Below are positions 21,515-34,139 of a stretch of DNA of 64,000 nucleotides, piece by piece. Every line of letters begins with the position of its first letter. Position 1 is the first letter of the stretch. The position numbers were made by a program, and so were the translations under genes. Source of the stretch: Podospora pseudocomata (lineage: Eukaryota > Ascomycota > Sordariomycetes > Sordariales > Podosporaceae); contig NC_085887.1 in assembly GCF_035222375.1 (NCBI RefSeq), positions 1,587,501-1,651,500 of the forward strand. Reading direction: 5' to 3'. The notes under the pieces are model-generated. The model had not been told where the DNA came from. It did not search any database and saw only the letters and a program-made list of their open reading frames with translations.

Positions 21515-21939
21515 TCATCCTCCTCCTCCCCTCCTCCCCCATCGGCGACCCCGACCTCGACGGACTTTCTGTGCGTTCCCAATCAACACCCATCCCACTT
21601 GGTATCGCCATTGTAGGTACATACGACTTCTCTCATGCCTCTTCCTCCCTGTCCCTCCCCTCCTCTCCTCCCTCGGCCAAGCTCTATTCAGAACACTGCT
21701 CGAGCGGTATCTGCACCTTCCGCGGAGCGAATCAGGCGTGTTGGTCCTTTTGGAAGCTTGATCGTCGTTGGGTGTGGGTTCCTCGCAGTAACGCATCCGT
21801 TTCCTCCCTCGCTCTTCGTCCAAGTCTGTCACGTCCACGTGTCCGAGGTTGACTTGGTAAGTGAGACCGATTCCGTTGAGGTCCGGGGAGGGGCAGGGGG
21901 TTGGTGGGTAAGGTTTCGAAATGTCAAGGGGGATGGTGG

Positions 21940-21973
<34 letters not shown>

Positions 21974-22081
21974 CATGGTTGATTTTTGGGAACGGGAAGT
22001 GGTAGTGGTGGTGGCGACGGTCTTGTCCCCGAAAAGGGGGAGGGTGGAGAGTTGGGTTGTCATGGTGGTTGTGGTAGGCAT
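21515..22081 (-). CDS. doubtful Thr-rich hypothetical protein
   Basis: An open frame of about 188 codons starts at the first ATG of the frame. The first 60 residues are almost entirely Thr/Ser, partly encoded by the (GTT)n repeat. A more complex middle (ISKPYPPTPCPSPDLNG; a charged DLDEERGRKRMRYCEEP segment) is followed by an Arg/Gly-rich end that looks like frame drift. An unmodelled intron after residue 120 is possible. I do not recognise a family. The middle segment is the only part with normal protein composition; the gene may not be real. Confidence 0.3.
21938..21973 (+). repeat. (GTT)n trinucleotide microsatellite
   Basis: About 12 perfect TTG/GTT units lie inside the doubtful Thr-rich frame, where the minus strand reads poly-Thr (ACA) codons. 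Confidence 0.85.
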
Positions 22082-22889
22082 AGTATTAGCTGGGGTATTG
22101 GGGTCAAAGTAGGTGGTGGTCCAACATGCAGGGCATGTATCGAGTAGTAGCTGCAAGAGGCTTTAAGCTGGGCTGCCAGCACTTAAGTGAGGTAGGTAAA
22201 ATAAAAGAGATATGCCGGAACCGAGAGAAGGGGAGTAAGGGATCTGTTCAGTTGATTTATGTCCAAAATGAGGAGATTCATGATCCTGGAAGCCACGCTC
22301 CTAGACCCGGTGTGTACACTTAAGTGGTGTGTGTGGTTGCCTGACTCGAAGAGGGCCCTGCGAAGCACCACCACATGGGAAAATGGTTGCAAACAAACGT
22401 CCCATAGCACCGGTAGCTAATAATCTTTTCCCCCGCACGTACGGAAAGACAGCCCTCGCAGCCGAGAAGGACTTCCGGTCCAGAGGCCATCAGAGTGAGA
22501 TGGTTGTTCCGACGAATACATTCAAGGCGTGCTGAACCAAAGCGCGTAAACCAGGAGATGCCACCCCATCGAACTTTCACGGCCAAAGCGGATAAGACAA
22601 ACAGAACTAGTGACGAATATGCGCCGTCATGGCGGGCAATCGGTGAGGGTTGGTCCTTGCGGGATAGCTTTGCTCAGTTTCCCCAAGGACCACCCCGAAA
22701 CATAGCCCAACGTCTCAACTATTCGTGAAAACGTTGGGGGGATGATCTTCAAAATACCGTACAATTCTAGCTTTGTCGACCACCGCTCAATGTGTCGCTG
22801 CCAATCTTCATACTATACACGTGAAACAATCGAGCATCGGAAACGCTGGTATCATCGCCGGATTGACCTAATGTGGCGTTCCCTTGCCA
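22082..22889. other. intergenic, no gene seen
   Basis: This is mixed-composition sequence downstream of AIM41. Short frames at 22320-22728 lack domains and splice logic. I see nothing else here. Confidence 0.45.
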
Positions 22890-23516
22890 CTATGACGACT
22901 CAGCCAGCTTCTGCGAGACCTCACCAATCATCTGGGTAATTTCCTTCTTCTCGACAGCAACAGCCGCATCCTTGAGCTCCTTACCCATCACCCTTGCCGT
23001 GACAGCACCTCTCAGGGCCTTCGCATCGGTAGTACCCGCCGCAATGAGTTCCTGAGCCACCTTGGTGATAAGCTGCTCGATTTCCTCCTTGCCGACTTCC
23101 TTGACGCTGCTCTGGGCGGTGTACTCCTCAATGATATTTTGCTGGATCTCCTCCTTCTCAATCAAGTCTTCTCTCCCCGCAGCCTTGAACTCAGCGACAG
23201 CATCCTGGGACTTGCGGGCCATCTTGCGGAGGAGATCGACGAGCTGGACGTCGGTCTTGATGGGCTTGTCGGTCTTGCTGGCGTTCAAGGTGGCAGCCAT
23301 GACAGCACGCAAAACAGTCAGGCGGTTGGTGTCCTTGGCTCTCATGGCTCCCTTCAGATCCTCTCTAATTTTGGCGTAGAGTGGTGATGGAGGCGCCTCG
23401 GTGGAATATGAGGCGCGCAAGCTGGCGGAGCTGAGCCATGTTGGTGATTGCCTGAGGCTCGGGCTGGGCCGGCAGACGGCGCTGCGAAGCAGGGAGGAAG
23501 GGAGTCTGGTGGCCAT
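22890..23516 (-). CDS. AIM41: Altered inheritance of mitochondria protein 41 (YqeY/GatB-related)
   Basis: A single exon encodes 208 aa. The first 40 residues are Arg/Ser/Leu-rich without acids, a mitochondrial presequence. A YqeY-like domain follows, with the typical opening KIREDLKGAMRAKDTNRLTVLRAV and the AEFKAAGREDLIEKE segment, and an alpha-helical tail. YqeY resembles the tRNA-binding C-terminal domain of the GatB amidotransferase subunit. AIM41 is known in yeast as a mitochondrial protein of unclear function. The start was placed at the ATG preceding the presequence; the longer in-frame extension upstream passes through a poly-Lys tract and is probably leader. Confidence 0.88.
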   Translation of the reverse strand: MATRLPSSLLRSAVCRPSPSLRQSPTWLSSASLRASYSTEAPPSPLYAKIREDLKGAMRAKDTNRLTVLRAVMAATLNASKTDKPIKTDVQLVDLLRKMARKSQDAVAEFKAAGREDLIEKEEIQQNIIEEYTAQSSVKEVGKEEIEQLITKVAQELIAAGTTDAKALRGAVTARVMGKELKDAAVAVEKKEITQMIGEVSQKLAESS

Positions 23517-25075
23517 TTTTGCTTGTTGTTGTCGTTGTCTTGAAGTGAAGATCTTGTGTTTTTTTTTTTTTTTTTGGCTGTCGTTGCTGCTGCCACGGCG
23601 GATCGACCCGTTCATGCACGCCAGCTGTTACGCTAGGCGATGCAGCCAATTGCTGCCCACACCCCCGCTGCAGGTGGATCTTGGTCCCCCAATGCGCTAA
23701 GACGTCACGCTGGAGATGGCTCAAATCAGCCATTGCCCTGGTGCCCTGATGGACATCGCTGATGAAGTGGCAGAATGTGTGAATGTGTTCTAGAAAATGG
23801 GCATATGGAACTATTCTACCCCTCGCTATCTTACATAACTAACGATAAGAAAGAGATTGCGATAGGTCTAGTTATGATTGGAGCCAAGCCATCGCGGAGG
23901 ATCTCTGAGCACACCACGTGGCTGGCTTGAAGCATGCATTGTTTGTCTACCACCATCTCTCGCTGTCGACTGTAATGGGATCTCGAGAGTGGCCATGAAG
24001 GTTATAACAAAAGAGATACTCCGTATGTCCCCAAGGGCCAGCTCAAGACTGTCGTCGCAAGAGACGACAGGGCAATCACCTGATCTACGGCCCCCAAGCC
24101 ACCAGGCCCACTGCCGGGGTCGGGGCGTGCCGTTGACTTCCCCGGATGCTTGATCCCATCCATGTCACAGAGGCGGGGCCTTGGCTATCTTTTTGGGCTG
24201 GCGGCCTGGGGAGCGGGAAGTGGGAGTCGGAGTGCGGTGATGTTTGTGGAGGGTAACTGATGGGTCGTGGCCCCGGGTAGGTGGGAGCTGGCAACTGCCG
24301 AGTAAGCGGTGAATTCTAGACAGGATATGCGCGGCCGTTGGGCATCAAACCGTGCGATACTCGACTTGACAATGAATGGTACTGTGATGAGTGGAAAGGA
24401 CGGGTGATGAGGACCCAGTCGGGCGGAACCGAGATGGAGGGACGCCTTTTTCAGGTCCCCGCCGTTTGCTTGATGAGATGGATTAAATACAAATAAAGGT
24501 AGCCAATCCTCCGCTCTGTTAATTGTACCTCAACAAACCATTCATCCCAATTCTATCTTCCCTGGGCGCTTGTTTGTTTCCTGTTGTTGCCCAGCACCTC
24601 AATTGGTTTGGAATCCTCCACCTATGTCTGCCGTCCCATCCATACATATCCCACCTAACCCTCCGATGAAAATCATTCCCCCCTGCCCGTCTACCGACCT
24701 TATACAACGAATCAATTGCTCCTTCTCTCAGATTCGCTGGCTGGCAATTGTCGGGCGGTGATGATGCTCTTTCCCAAAGCAACAAGGCCAAAGGCGGGAG
24801 AGACCAGTTTGCCTAGACCTGAACACAGCAAGAACTGCGAAGATTCCTTCCTCTCCTCATGTTCCCTCCCCCCGGGCCCGTCCCTTCCTTTTCCAAATGC
24901 AAATGCAACCAATATGCGATGACCATTATCATTCGTGGTTCAGACGCCCCTGCCAGCTGGCAGGTATGTAAGTGGCCCTCCGAGACTGCCGTATGTGGCA
25001 TTACCGCCGTTTCACAACCAACAACTTGGAACCTGGATGGAAACCTGGAATTCCTTCTCGATTGCTCCGTCTGTC
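23517..25075. other. intergenic, no gene supported
   Basis: This stretch lies between the AIM41 start and the 3' end of the methyltransferase gene. A T16 run lies at about 23559-23575. Several short frames (24085-24294 -, 24519-24791 -, 24716-24922 +) have no domain. It is probably the AIM41 promoter plus the methyltransferase 3' UTR. Confidence 0.45.
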
Positions 25076-26780
25076 TCAATGTCGCGCTCGTTTTCTCGAA
25101 TCACTCTGTCTCCCGCCTTTGGACGACGACGGCGTGTGTGATCGGGGAATTTCGCTGTGCCGATGACTCCTACTGCTCCCTGGTTTCCGACCAATGCAGA
25201 CATAGCTGCAAACATTATCATGTCAGTTATGCTCAACTCGTTACTCCCTTTCACCCGGCTTATTTTGACGAGACAGTAACTTACACCGGAAAATAGGCCT
25301 GTGAACCAGAGTCAGTACACTCACTCGAGAACCTCGACGCCATCGACATACCTTGAACGCCGGGTTATCAGCCTCCGCCCGGGCCTGTGCTACAAGCAGC
25401 TGTATGTCGGTGTTTGACATGCTTGTTATCTTCCGGTCAGCAGGCTGTCTTCCGCAACGGTCTAGATCTGTTCTTACCCGAGACCCTGGGAGAAAGGGTA
25501 CATGGCAAGAGACGATAGCAGCCGATGGGCATTTGCTCTGTTCGCAACCCCTATGTCACGATCTCTTGGATCTGTTCATGCATGCGTCAGCTCTGGCTTT
25601 GGGCCACAGTTGCCTGATGGCTACCAGGTACATACCGTTGGACCACCCGCTCAGGGGAAGGGTTATCAATCGCGATTCGACTTCAACAAATCCCGCTTGT
25701 GTCATCAGAGTCTGCAATCTCAACGCTACCCTCGGATCTTTGTAGTGTTGTATGCTTTGCAAGTAGCTCTGGGACCACACTTGCAACGCATGATCTGGAC
25801 CAACTTGTCAGCACCAGGCCTCGGGAACACACAAGAAATCGAAAAAGGGCACTGACTGGCTGTCAAGGTCCCGTTGTCGGACTGGGCGTTGTAGTAAATT
25901 TCGACCATTTGCTATTGTTTGGTTAACACCCATTCGCTGCCTTCGGCCTCTTGATCGACATACACACCAACCACCAGGGCGGAGCACCCGGTAGATGTCG
26001 CTCAAATAGTTTGTCCACCTGTCTACGTGGATGCCTCCCGACATCAACCTGCTATTTACCAGATCGAAATGGTTGGAGGGAAAAGTCGACCTGGTCTCAT
26101 CGTTAACTTCGAATTTGGGGCGGGCTTGGGTTTGGGGGTGCTCTCACGGACTGTTCAAGTCATCCACCTGGAAGTCTACGTTGTCGGGGATGTCCTCTGG
26201 AACCGGGTAGGGGTAGATGTCGAGTCCGATGACCTGTTGGCCAAAGTCAGTCTGGAGTCTTGCCATGGATTCTCCTGCAGGTGCCGAAGCTGTCGTCTGT
26301 CACCGTTGACAAGTTCTCGCCCGAGACCCCGGATGGATAGGCTACACCTGACACAAAACATGCCATACGCACCTCGCATTCGGGATACTGCTCTGCCACT
26401 TCTATCGCCCATGCCCCGGATCCGGATCCACACTCCAAGATTCTCCGAGGCCGCGGAACGGGAGGAAATATTAATCGGTTTTCGAACACCATGTTGAACA
26501 GCTCGTGTTGGTAGTGAAGCCGCTCGATCTCGTCCTGTTCCAGCGCGGAGCACAGTCAGCCCAGAAGCCAGAGTGGCCCGTCAAGTCCCTGCTCACATCG
26601 TCCACGGGGGCGAAATAGATGCTGTTTTCGACGGCATATCTCTGAAAGTCTCTGCCGTTGAGAGTGATGACCTCGCGATAGGTGTTGTCGACCGGGACCG
26701 TTTGGAGATCGCTACACGGTGTTTAGCACATCTTGGCCTGGCAACCTTGTGGGAGCGAGTACCCTCTACCTTTCGTCCAT
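25076..26780 (-). CDS. LaeA-like S-adenosylmethionine-dependent methyltransferase
   Basis: Eleven exons: 26780-26770, 26711-26597, 26534-26373, 26233-26148, 26090-25964, 25911-25857, 25794-25636, 25571-25478, 25421-25352, 25298-25285 and 25205-25076. Every junction is GT-AG and every phase closes, giving 340 aa. Motif I reads ILECGSGSGAWAIEVA at about residues 73-88, followed by VIGLDIYP, a VDDLN acidic site and the post-motif LRPGGWCQMVEIYYN. The C-terminus has the QAGFVEVESRLITLPL region and ends YVCIGRKP plus a basic Ser/Arg tail. These are class I methyltransferases of the LaeA/UmtA-like group, common in secondary-metabolite loci and as regulators. The substrate cannot be told. The 11-nt first exon and 14-nt tenth exon make the gene easy to miss. 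No cluster backbone enzyme is visible nearby. Confidence 0.85.
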
Positions 26781-29700
26781 GGTGTCGGTCTGATGGTTAT
26801 GGTTTTTCCTGATGAGGCTTCTGCTACCTACCTTGAGGGAAAATTATGGGGTACAGAAGGCAGCGACCACAAAAAGACAAGACTGGCAGAATTCACGTCA
26901 TCAAGTATGGGGGCAAGAGGCAAGAGAAGATGGAGTCAGGTATTTCACAGACTTCATGGCATTATGCAGTCCGGAGAGTGTGGGCGGAGATATTCTCGAA
27001 CCCTGGTCCCTCGGGACTCACTTCGAGAACGGTGTCGGACCATGTGCCTCTTGCTCTGCGGCACTCGCACACGTTTGAAATGAGCAAAGCTTGCTCAGTG
27101 GACCCTCGAGGTGAACCAGGATACTCAGATTGGCCCGCCCGTCACTCTCTTGCACGCCACGATGGGTTTTGTCGATCAGGGTGCGTATCGTTGGCGCATT
27201 ATACCCATGGAACACATACGGGAGGGATCGCTTTGACCCCTGCCAGCCTTGGAACCCTGGGGGCTTCCCAGAGAAGTGGGTGGGAAGCTGATTACCATAA
27301 TGGGGGGACTGCGCGGCGGTCAAATTCAACTACACCTACGTTATGGAACACTACACCGCTTTGGAGAGGCCAAAGACGGCGGCCAGCTTTTTGGCTGCGT
27401 GGACATATGAGGCTTCCTTGCCTATAGACGGGGGTGCAACTAGGACAGGCATCGCCAAAGAGCTGTGTATGGATGTTTGACGGCTCACGGTGTACAGGTC
27501 CGCCCCCGCATAACCCCAGGGGGAGCTCTCTGCTAATCGGGATAGGCCCTCATTCCGGTTACGACATACGTTACATGTCTTGTTCCTCAACTTGGACCTT
27601 GACTCCTATAGCCGCGGCCGAAGGGGGTCGGATATGACTTTGATTGGGAGATCAAGGATAAATCGACGTGTCCCCTCGTTCACGCGCCGCCTGCGAGGGT
27701 TGGCTTTGTCTTGGCTCGACGCAGTGTTCAGATACTCATGACTAGGCCAGCTCCTCAGCACTTGTGTTGTATCCTGGAATTGGAAATTTGGGCGTGCTGC
27801 GGGACTTGATGCCCCGGCAGCGGTGGCCGACCAAAAAGCGACCCGAAGGCTACAAACAGGGCCCCAGCTCAATGGGTGGTGTGAGTTTAACGCAACACCA
27901 GTCCTATAATATAATGGCTCCATTTCAAGGGAGCTCGCATATGGACCTACCATTCAGGGCTTGCAGGATCAAACAAGCGCAGAAAACCGGGTCGTCGGGC
28001 AAGTTCTTACTGAACACTGAAAGCTGCACGATCAGTTCTCCTCGCACCAAGAGGAGAGTCCAGCGCATTGTGTTGTGGCTGTTCAAACATTGGTGGTGCT
28101 GGGTCTGACGTCAAGCGAGAACGCCGCCCGCTGTGAGCTGTGGTACAAACACCACATTCAACACTGACCAAGGGGCTGGCAAGAATCCCAAGGACATGGT
28201 CCTGGGATCGCACAGAACGTCCCAAGCCCGCCATCGGCCCCGCCGGAAATGTGCCGCCTCGGACGTGTTTGGGCGGGATGAGGACGGGTATCGAAGGATT
28301 CTTACTTGTTGCTTTTGAGACCTTTCGACCGCCATTCCCATAACGGCAACCATCGACGATCCGGAATGACTGCTCATTTCTCCCTCATGAGGACCTCACA
28401 CCCCGACTGCCTCTCTGCAGGATACGTGGTCTGATAGGAACGTATCAGGGAGGAAGTGCCCATCATACCACCAGCCCAAGTGCCGGGTCAGGTTCGAAAC
28501 AAAACAAATTGGGACTTTCATCGGACGGAATCAGGAGGGGCAGGGACCTTGATGATGGGAGGGGAGGGGTGGGTAAGGTGGATGGAGGGTTGGACGGGAC
28601 AGTTGTGACTGGGATAGCCCGGGGAACATGCGTGCTTGTCCCAGAGAAGCGAACCGGGCCGAAACGCTGGGGTCCCCAGGGTACGTACTCCTTGCCAAAA
28701 TCCAGCGCTCTGGCACAGGGCGCCTGTTGGCTATCTTCGCTGCCGAGCGGCATCCATCCGGTCGGTAAATTATTGCCCACTCGTCATCTGTGCGCAAACC
28801 AAACCAACGGGTCTGGGTTGGATCTGGACAGTCTCCTCGCCATGGGTACCCGACACTGGAGACGGGACGAACGGGCTGCTCGTCGACTCGCGGCAGATTG
28901 TGCGGTACTGTCTCAGTGTTCCCGGCGGTGGGCCGATCTCTTGCGGCTAATGTTTGAGGGGGACGAGAAAATGGCACGATGGCTTCAACGGCTCGTTGAA
29001 GTAACAGCAGTGATTTTTGCCCGTTATTAGGCGACGTCGGTGCAGGACCAAAACAGGACCAACGGCGACCAACAGCGACCAACGGCGACCAGCAACATTG
29101 CTGCGTATCTTCCCCAACCCGCGAGAAGCAGCCCCCTGTGACGCGCAGGAATCCCGCAGTATCGAAATGACAGCGTTGGCCTCTCCCATGGATGAGCTGG
29201 AGATTGGATGTAACCGAGGCTCTCCGGCCCTGGCTGTCATCTGCTGTCTGTCGGTGTCGTTTTCGGACATACGGCAAAAGGCACATGTAAAGACCCGGCT
29301 CAGTGCTCGCTCTCATCAAACTTTGGCTACGAATTCCCAGTCACCTTCATGTCGGCTCAAAGACCTGTTAGATGACTGGTCAAAATGAGGCGGTCTGCTT
29401 GCGGTCCTGGGTCGTGGGTAATCAATGACCGTGCAGACGCCACATTTGCTCCTATCCCCAGCGCTGGGTCCGAGTTTCACAATTCATGATTTGCGGCTAT
29501 CCCGGATACAACAACAGGACAGAGAGCAGAAAAGGCCGCAACAGAAGCAGAAGGATAGCCATCGTGGGTATGCCGTGGGGTTGCAATAAACACTAACCCC
29601 GAACAACTTTGTGCGGCATATCTGGGTCCGGTGTGCTTCTGGGAATCGCGGCAGGTGTCGAGCTGCACGTCAAAGACGAGATGACACACCCCTTCTATTA

Positions 29701-30640
29701 TTCCCCGACCAAGCCAAACCTGGGTCGGTTGGAAGGGTTTGGGACAGGGGTCCATCCGTGAGCAGGGGTTGGTTTTGCGTGCTCAGCGGCGGGATTGCTC
29801 GCCATGGACCAGGGCCCTCCTGGCGCAACCACCGCCTCGGGACAGGCTGTCATGATTACAGACGGTACGGATATGTTACGGAATACCTTACGTGGGTACC
29901 CTGTACTTCTCTCCCTGCTCCCAGCCTCTTTCTGCATGCACCTTTTTTCGGTCCCAATGGCTTCGGAAGGTGCAACAGCACTGGTCAGAACTATCTGATG
30001 GGTTGGCAAACTGCAGCTTGCAGCGAACGCCCTTTCGTATCTCTGGTTTTCTGGCTTGTCGGCACCCTCGCCAACGCATCGCGGACCGCGCGGAAGACCG
30101 CCGGGGAGATTGCGCCGCTGCTCGATACCAGCAAGAGATCGCCATGCGATGCTATTTTGACGCTGGCTGACTGGCTCAACAAGACGCCGGTCATTACTCG
30201 AGCCTGTGGTCAAGGCTCCGCCGGGCGAACCAAATGTTTGAGCAGTACTGGGTCTGCTGGGGCGGAACCATCCTCTCTGGAGAGGGCCGAAGAAACGAAA
30301 CGAACGTCTTGACGAGTTCCTTCCCTCCTAGTCGGCCCCGTGTTCCCAGCCGGCCGGGTTTCCGTTTGTGCAACCTGACAGATCGACCCCCCCCCCTCGT
30401 CAGCGACCTGTCCCGACCTCACCGGTCTTGGCAGTTCGCTATTTCCGTCAGAGATGCCTTGGGACGTGAGGGGAAGAGGAATAAGAAACGAAACAAAAAA
30501 CAAAAAAAACTCGCAGATGCATTGCCATAGTGCCATATCACCATGAACAGCTGGTTCTCTCTGGATCTTCTCCACCGATGTCCAAACCCCCCGCAGCATT
30601 TCCGTCGTGGTTGGGGTGGGTAGCCTCACTATAGGCACGA
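26781..30640. other. 3.9-kb unresolved region with exon-like open segments on both strands
   Basis: I could not build a trustworthy gene here. On the plus strand, a stretch ending near 27178 reads TLEVNQDTQIGPPVTLLHAT, runs to a good GTGCGT donor, and an AG at about 27244 restores an open frame to about 27410. Another plus segment starts after a CTATAG near 27610. On the minus strand, 27540-27354 and 27333-27018 are open in one frame, separated by a 48-nt GT-AG intron-like gap; 28463-28780 and 28947-29270 are also open. The readings compete. The local gene style (tiny exons, many introns, as in the adjacent methyltransferase) means one or two real genes probably hide here. No domain was recognised. 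Confidence 0.3.
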
Positions 30641-31972
30641 TGGGAAAACTACTATAATGGATGATATTGACGGGACCTATTAAGCTCCTTACCCAGAACC
30701 ACGAAGAGACAATTTGTCATGCCGGCGGCAGCACGATGATGCGCACGAGTTCCGGCTTGGCCACCCTCTTGTTCAAATAATGAAGAACTAGCAACAACGT
30801 GCAGCTGTGGCGTGACGACAAGTTGGATGCTGGGTTTGGTGGCTTTCTGCTGATGTTGGATATCGGCGGGCAGATGCTGCGCAAAGTAAGTGAGTGCATT
30901 TGTCTCCTTGCATCGACTTGCATTTTCCTGTCCAGCAGTCCCAGCAGTCTGGGATGGAAAGTTCCACGCTCCCTCCTCCTCGGCTTACTGGTCTCGATGA
31001 GACAGACACTCACACCACCCCTTTCTCCTGCTTGCGTATATGCCTGCATATATGCAACCCCTATCTCGACATCGACGCAGTATGATAGGTTCCAAGATTC
31101 GCATACCCTGCTGTGCTGTGCCCATCACCATCAACCTTTTGCTCCATGTCCGCCGGACCGGACCGAAAGCCCCTCTCTTTGTTTGGATTCTGAGGGGGGG
31201 AGGAGTTGCCTAAGTGGTCATATGCTGAAGAATGCATAACATGCATATCTCCACTCTTTCAAGCCCTCCTTCCCCTTTCTGCCTCGTCTCCCGACCATGA
31301 CCCGTTACCTCCTCTCCCCCCATGATGAATGCTCTTGTTTTGTCTCATCCTTGGCTTTTTATCCTGCCATTGTCGTCGGATTCGGGCTTGTCGAGGACTT
31401 GTTTCCCGCCAGCTCGCAGCGCCTGGGTCGCTTTGATGGGCTAGCTTGGGATAGCTGTGCCCGAGGTGGAGGACATGCGGATGAGTAATGCTCGACACAC
31501 CAGTGGCTATCAGACTGGTTGTTACAGCCATGTGGCGTCAGCAGTAGAGCTTACATGAAGACCACCTTCCACAAGTGGGGGATTCTTCTTTTGATGACTT
31601 TTTGTGGCAGGCGAGTTCAAGAGGAAACGGGCCAAAATGGAATTGAATTGTTCGATGCCCTGCCCTGTCCCTTAAGGTTCCCAATAACCTAGCGAGTGGC
31701 TGATTCATGGTGCAGCATTTTTTTTTTTGCGTGCATATTTAATATTTCCTGGTTTTTTTTTTTTGTTTTTTTTTGGCGCTTCGCTTGTTTGGGGGAGGCT
31801 TTTCGTTTCTGCTTGCTTTGCTTCCTCGCTTACTCTCTGCCTTGCATACGCGTGGGTGGGTGGGAAAAAGCTGGAGCCTTCTGTGGACTGGGTGTATGTA
31901 ACGTACTCTTTCATTTTCTTTACACACGCCAGGGCTCCATCGACCCCCAACAGGTTGACCGGGCCGATGCCT

Positions 31973-31991
31973 TTTTTTTTTGGGGGGGGGG
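31973..31991 (+). repeat. T/G homopolymer junction
   Basis: Nine T are followed directly by ten G. This is a homopolymer pair in noncoding sequence. Confidence 0.7.
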
Positions 31992-34085
31992 CTGTTTTGT
32001 TTTGTGTCAATGATGATGGTTTGTGGTGGAGTTTTGGGCAGCAAAAGTATGGGGTAGGTAGGTTTGTTGCACGTTACTAGCACGTTTGGTCAAGTGACCT
32101 GGAGGGAGGGTGGGTTGGTTTTTTAGTGTGGAAGGCAAGGAAGTTGTTGGCGGGTGGCGAGGAAGGCGTTTGGGGCGGCTGTTTGGCTGTGGGGGTTTGG
32201 TGCTCAAGTGGAGGATAATGGGGGGCTGGGGGTTGTTGTCATTATGATGGCTATGGAGCTTGGAGACTTTGAGGTTGAAGATGACTGTTGCGCGAGAGCC
32301 GCGGTAGGTTAACTAGGTGACTGGCACGGTGCTCAGCTTAGGATTTAGGGTTGTTTGTGGTTGTTTTCTTTGGACAGTTTGACTGCTATTATCTAGCGAT
32401 GGCCGCAGTAGCCTCTTTGGGCTTGGGAACTTGTGAGCAATAACTCTTTCTGACGACGAGGCGAGTCTTGGAATTGAGCCTTGTATGAACTCGGGAAGGC
32501 GGTTTCATGAAAAGAGGCCAAAAGACTGTATACATTATAGTCTGCTCCATTGTCCAGCAAGTGCTTTTTCTACATCATGGTTATGTCAATGACGCCGGGA
32601 TGGCAATGGTTGACTCTGAAACTTATCAGGACATGTAATACTTTATCAGAATGAAACAGGCTCTGGTTGAAGCAGAGGATAGATATCAAGAGACGACCGA
32701 GCTACGCTGTTGAACATAGGTACGGAACGAGCCAGCCGTATATGATAATGCCTGCACCTCTCACTGACAAGCTGTGTGTTTTTACCTTCTTATGACTCCT
32801 TCACCGGTGACATTGTGTGTGCTGGGGGTAATCAGGTTTTTTTTCTTTTTGTCATGTTTAAATGCCGGGAGTTAAGCAGGATTCCTGCCAGGTCAGTCAG
32901 AGGTGCTATTTTGTAAGGTGAAGTAAGTTCCAAGGTAAATGAAGAAAAGGGAAAACCACAGGAAAACACCGGGCACGCAAGATACGCTTACCAGTGGCCC
33001 TGCCCACTGTAATGAGACCAAACAGAAAGCTTAGGTGCGGGAGGCTTGCAGAGCGCTGACATCTATTTTTTCCTCCTTTGACAAAATCAACGCCACTTTA
33101 GCGTTCAAGAAGGTTTTTACAAGACATGAAAGAGAAAATGGTTGGTAGTTTGTATTCTGTGATTTGTTTCTTTTGCTCGTTCTGTTTTTTCTCTTCGCTT
33201 CCGCCCCCCCTCCCCGCCTGAAGTTTCAAAGGCTATGTTCTGTTTTCTCGGGGTTGATTTCTCTTTTGATCTGGTTGGAATACTTTTACATGTAATTAGG
33301 AATCATGTCAGAAAGTTCGGAACCTCGGGCTGCCCTCCACGTGAAGCTTTGAGTGAATTTCTTTTCTAGCGGCTTCTGTTAGGTTTTTCTTTTTCTTTTA
33401 GCAGGGCTTTGATCTGGCTTTTCGGGCTCACGTATTGAGTTGATTTTGGATTTTAGCTTAGGTACCTATATAGATTATTCAACGGTAGGGGCCGTTTGTG
33501 ACGTAATCATAGAGGTGGTATGTATGAGTAAACGGCGACTAAGTGGAAAGGTATCGTCGACTACACCTGGTACGGAGCTTGAGCAGCACGCAATGTCTTG
33601 ACTTGACGTGGCGCGTGTTCAGGACGATTTTGCGGTTTTTGTCTTTTTTTTCATTAATGTTTTTTTGAGTGAGATTTGAGTTTGGTGGATGGTGTTTTGT
33701 CTAAGTGGATGTATCTGGTGCCTGGGTGGTGAAGCTATCAGGGTTGAGAAGTCGAGGGGATTTCAGACACACTGTGCTCATCGACGGCGACAGAGAGGGG
33801 AGATACAGCGGGAGCAAGGGGGATGGGAGGAGAATATTTGCTCCAGTGAAGTCATATCAAGGAGCAACATGCCTCTTTACTCTTGACGAGCAAACACGTT
33901 CAGCATCAGACGGAAAACCATAGGACCATCAACAACCTCCTCGCCGCCTCCTGCCTGGAAGCTACCGCTATGTGGATCATCGTTAAGGTTGTCTTCACCA
34001 AAGGTTCCGCCCGCGGAAAGCTGCGAAACATTCGCCGAGCAGGGTATAAAATGAGTATTCACCTCACCTGCTCACCCAAAGTCAG

Positions 34086-34139
34086 TTTCTTCTTCTTCTT
34101 CTTCTTCTTCTTCTTCTTCTTCTTCTTCTTCTTCTTCTT
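34086..34139 (+). repeat. (TTC)n microsatellite
   Basis: About 17 uninterrupted TTC units lie 257 bp upstream of the start of the following gene. The frame that reads through it gives poly-Phe, which is one reason the upstream in-frame ATG was rejected. Confidence 0.9.

Noticed and set aside
28480-28505. GGTTCGAAAC, a possible tRNA T-loop
   Set aside because: The flanking bases do not form the T-stem and no box A lies at the right distance.
23759-30640. initial impression of a RIP-destroyed region
   Set aside because: The methyltransferase at 25.1-26.8 kb is fully intact once spliced, and the DNA is not AT-rich, so short frames here reflect many introns rather than mutation.
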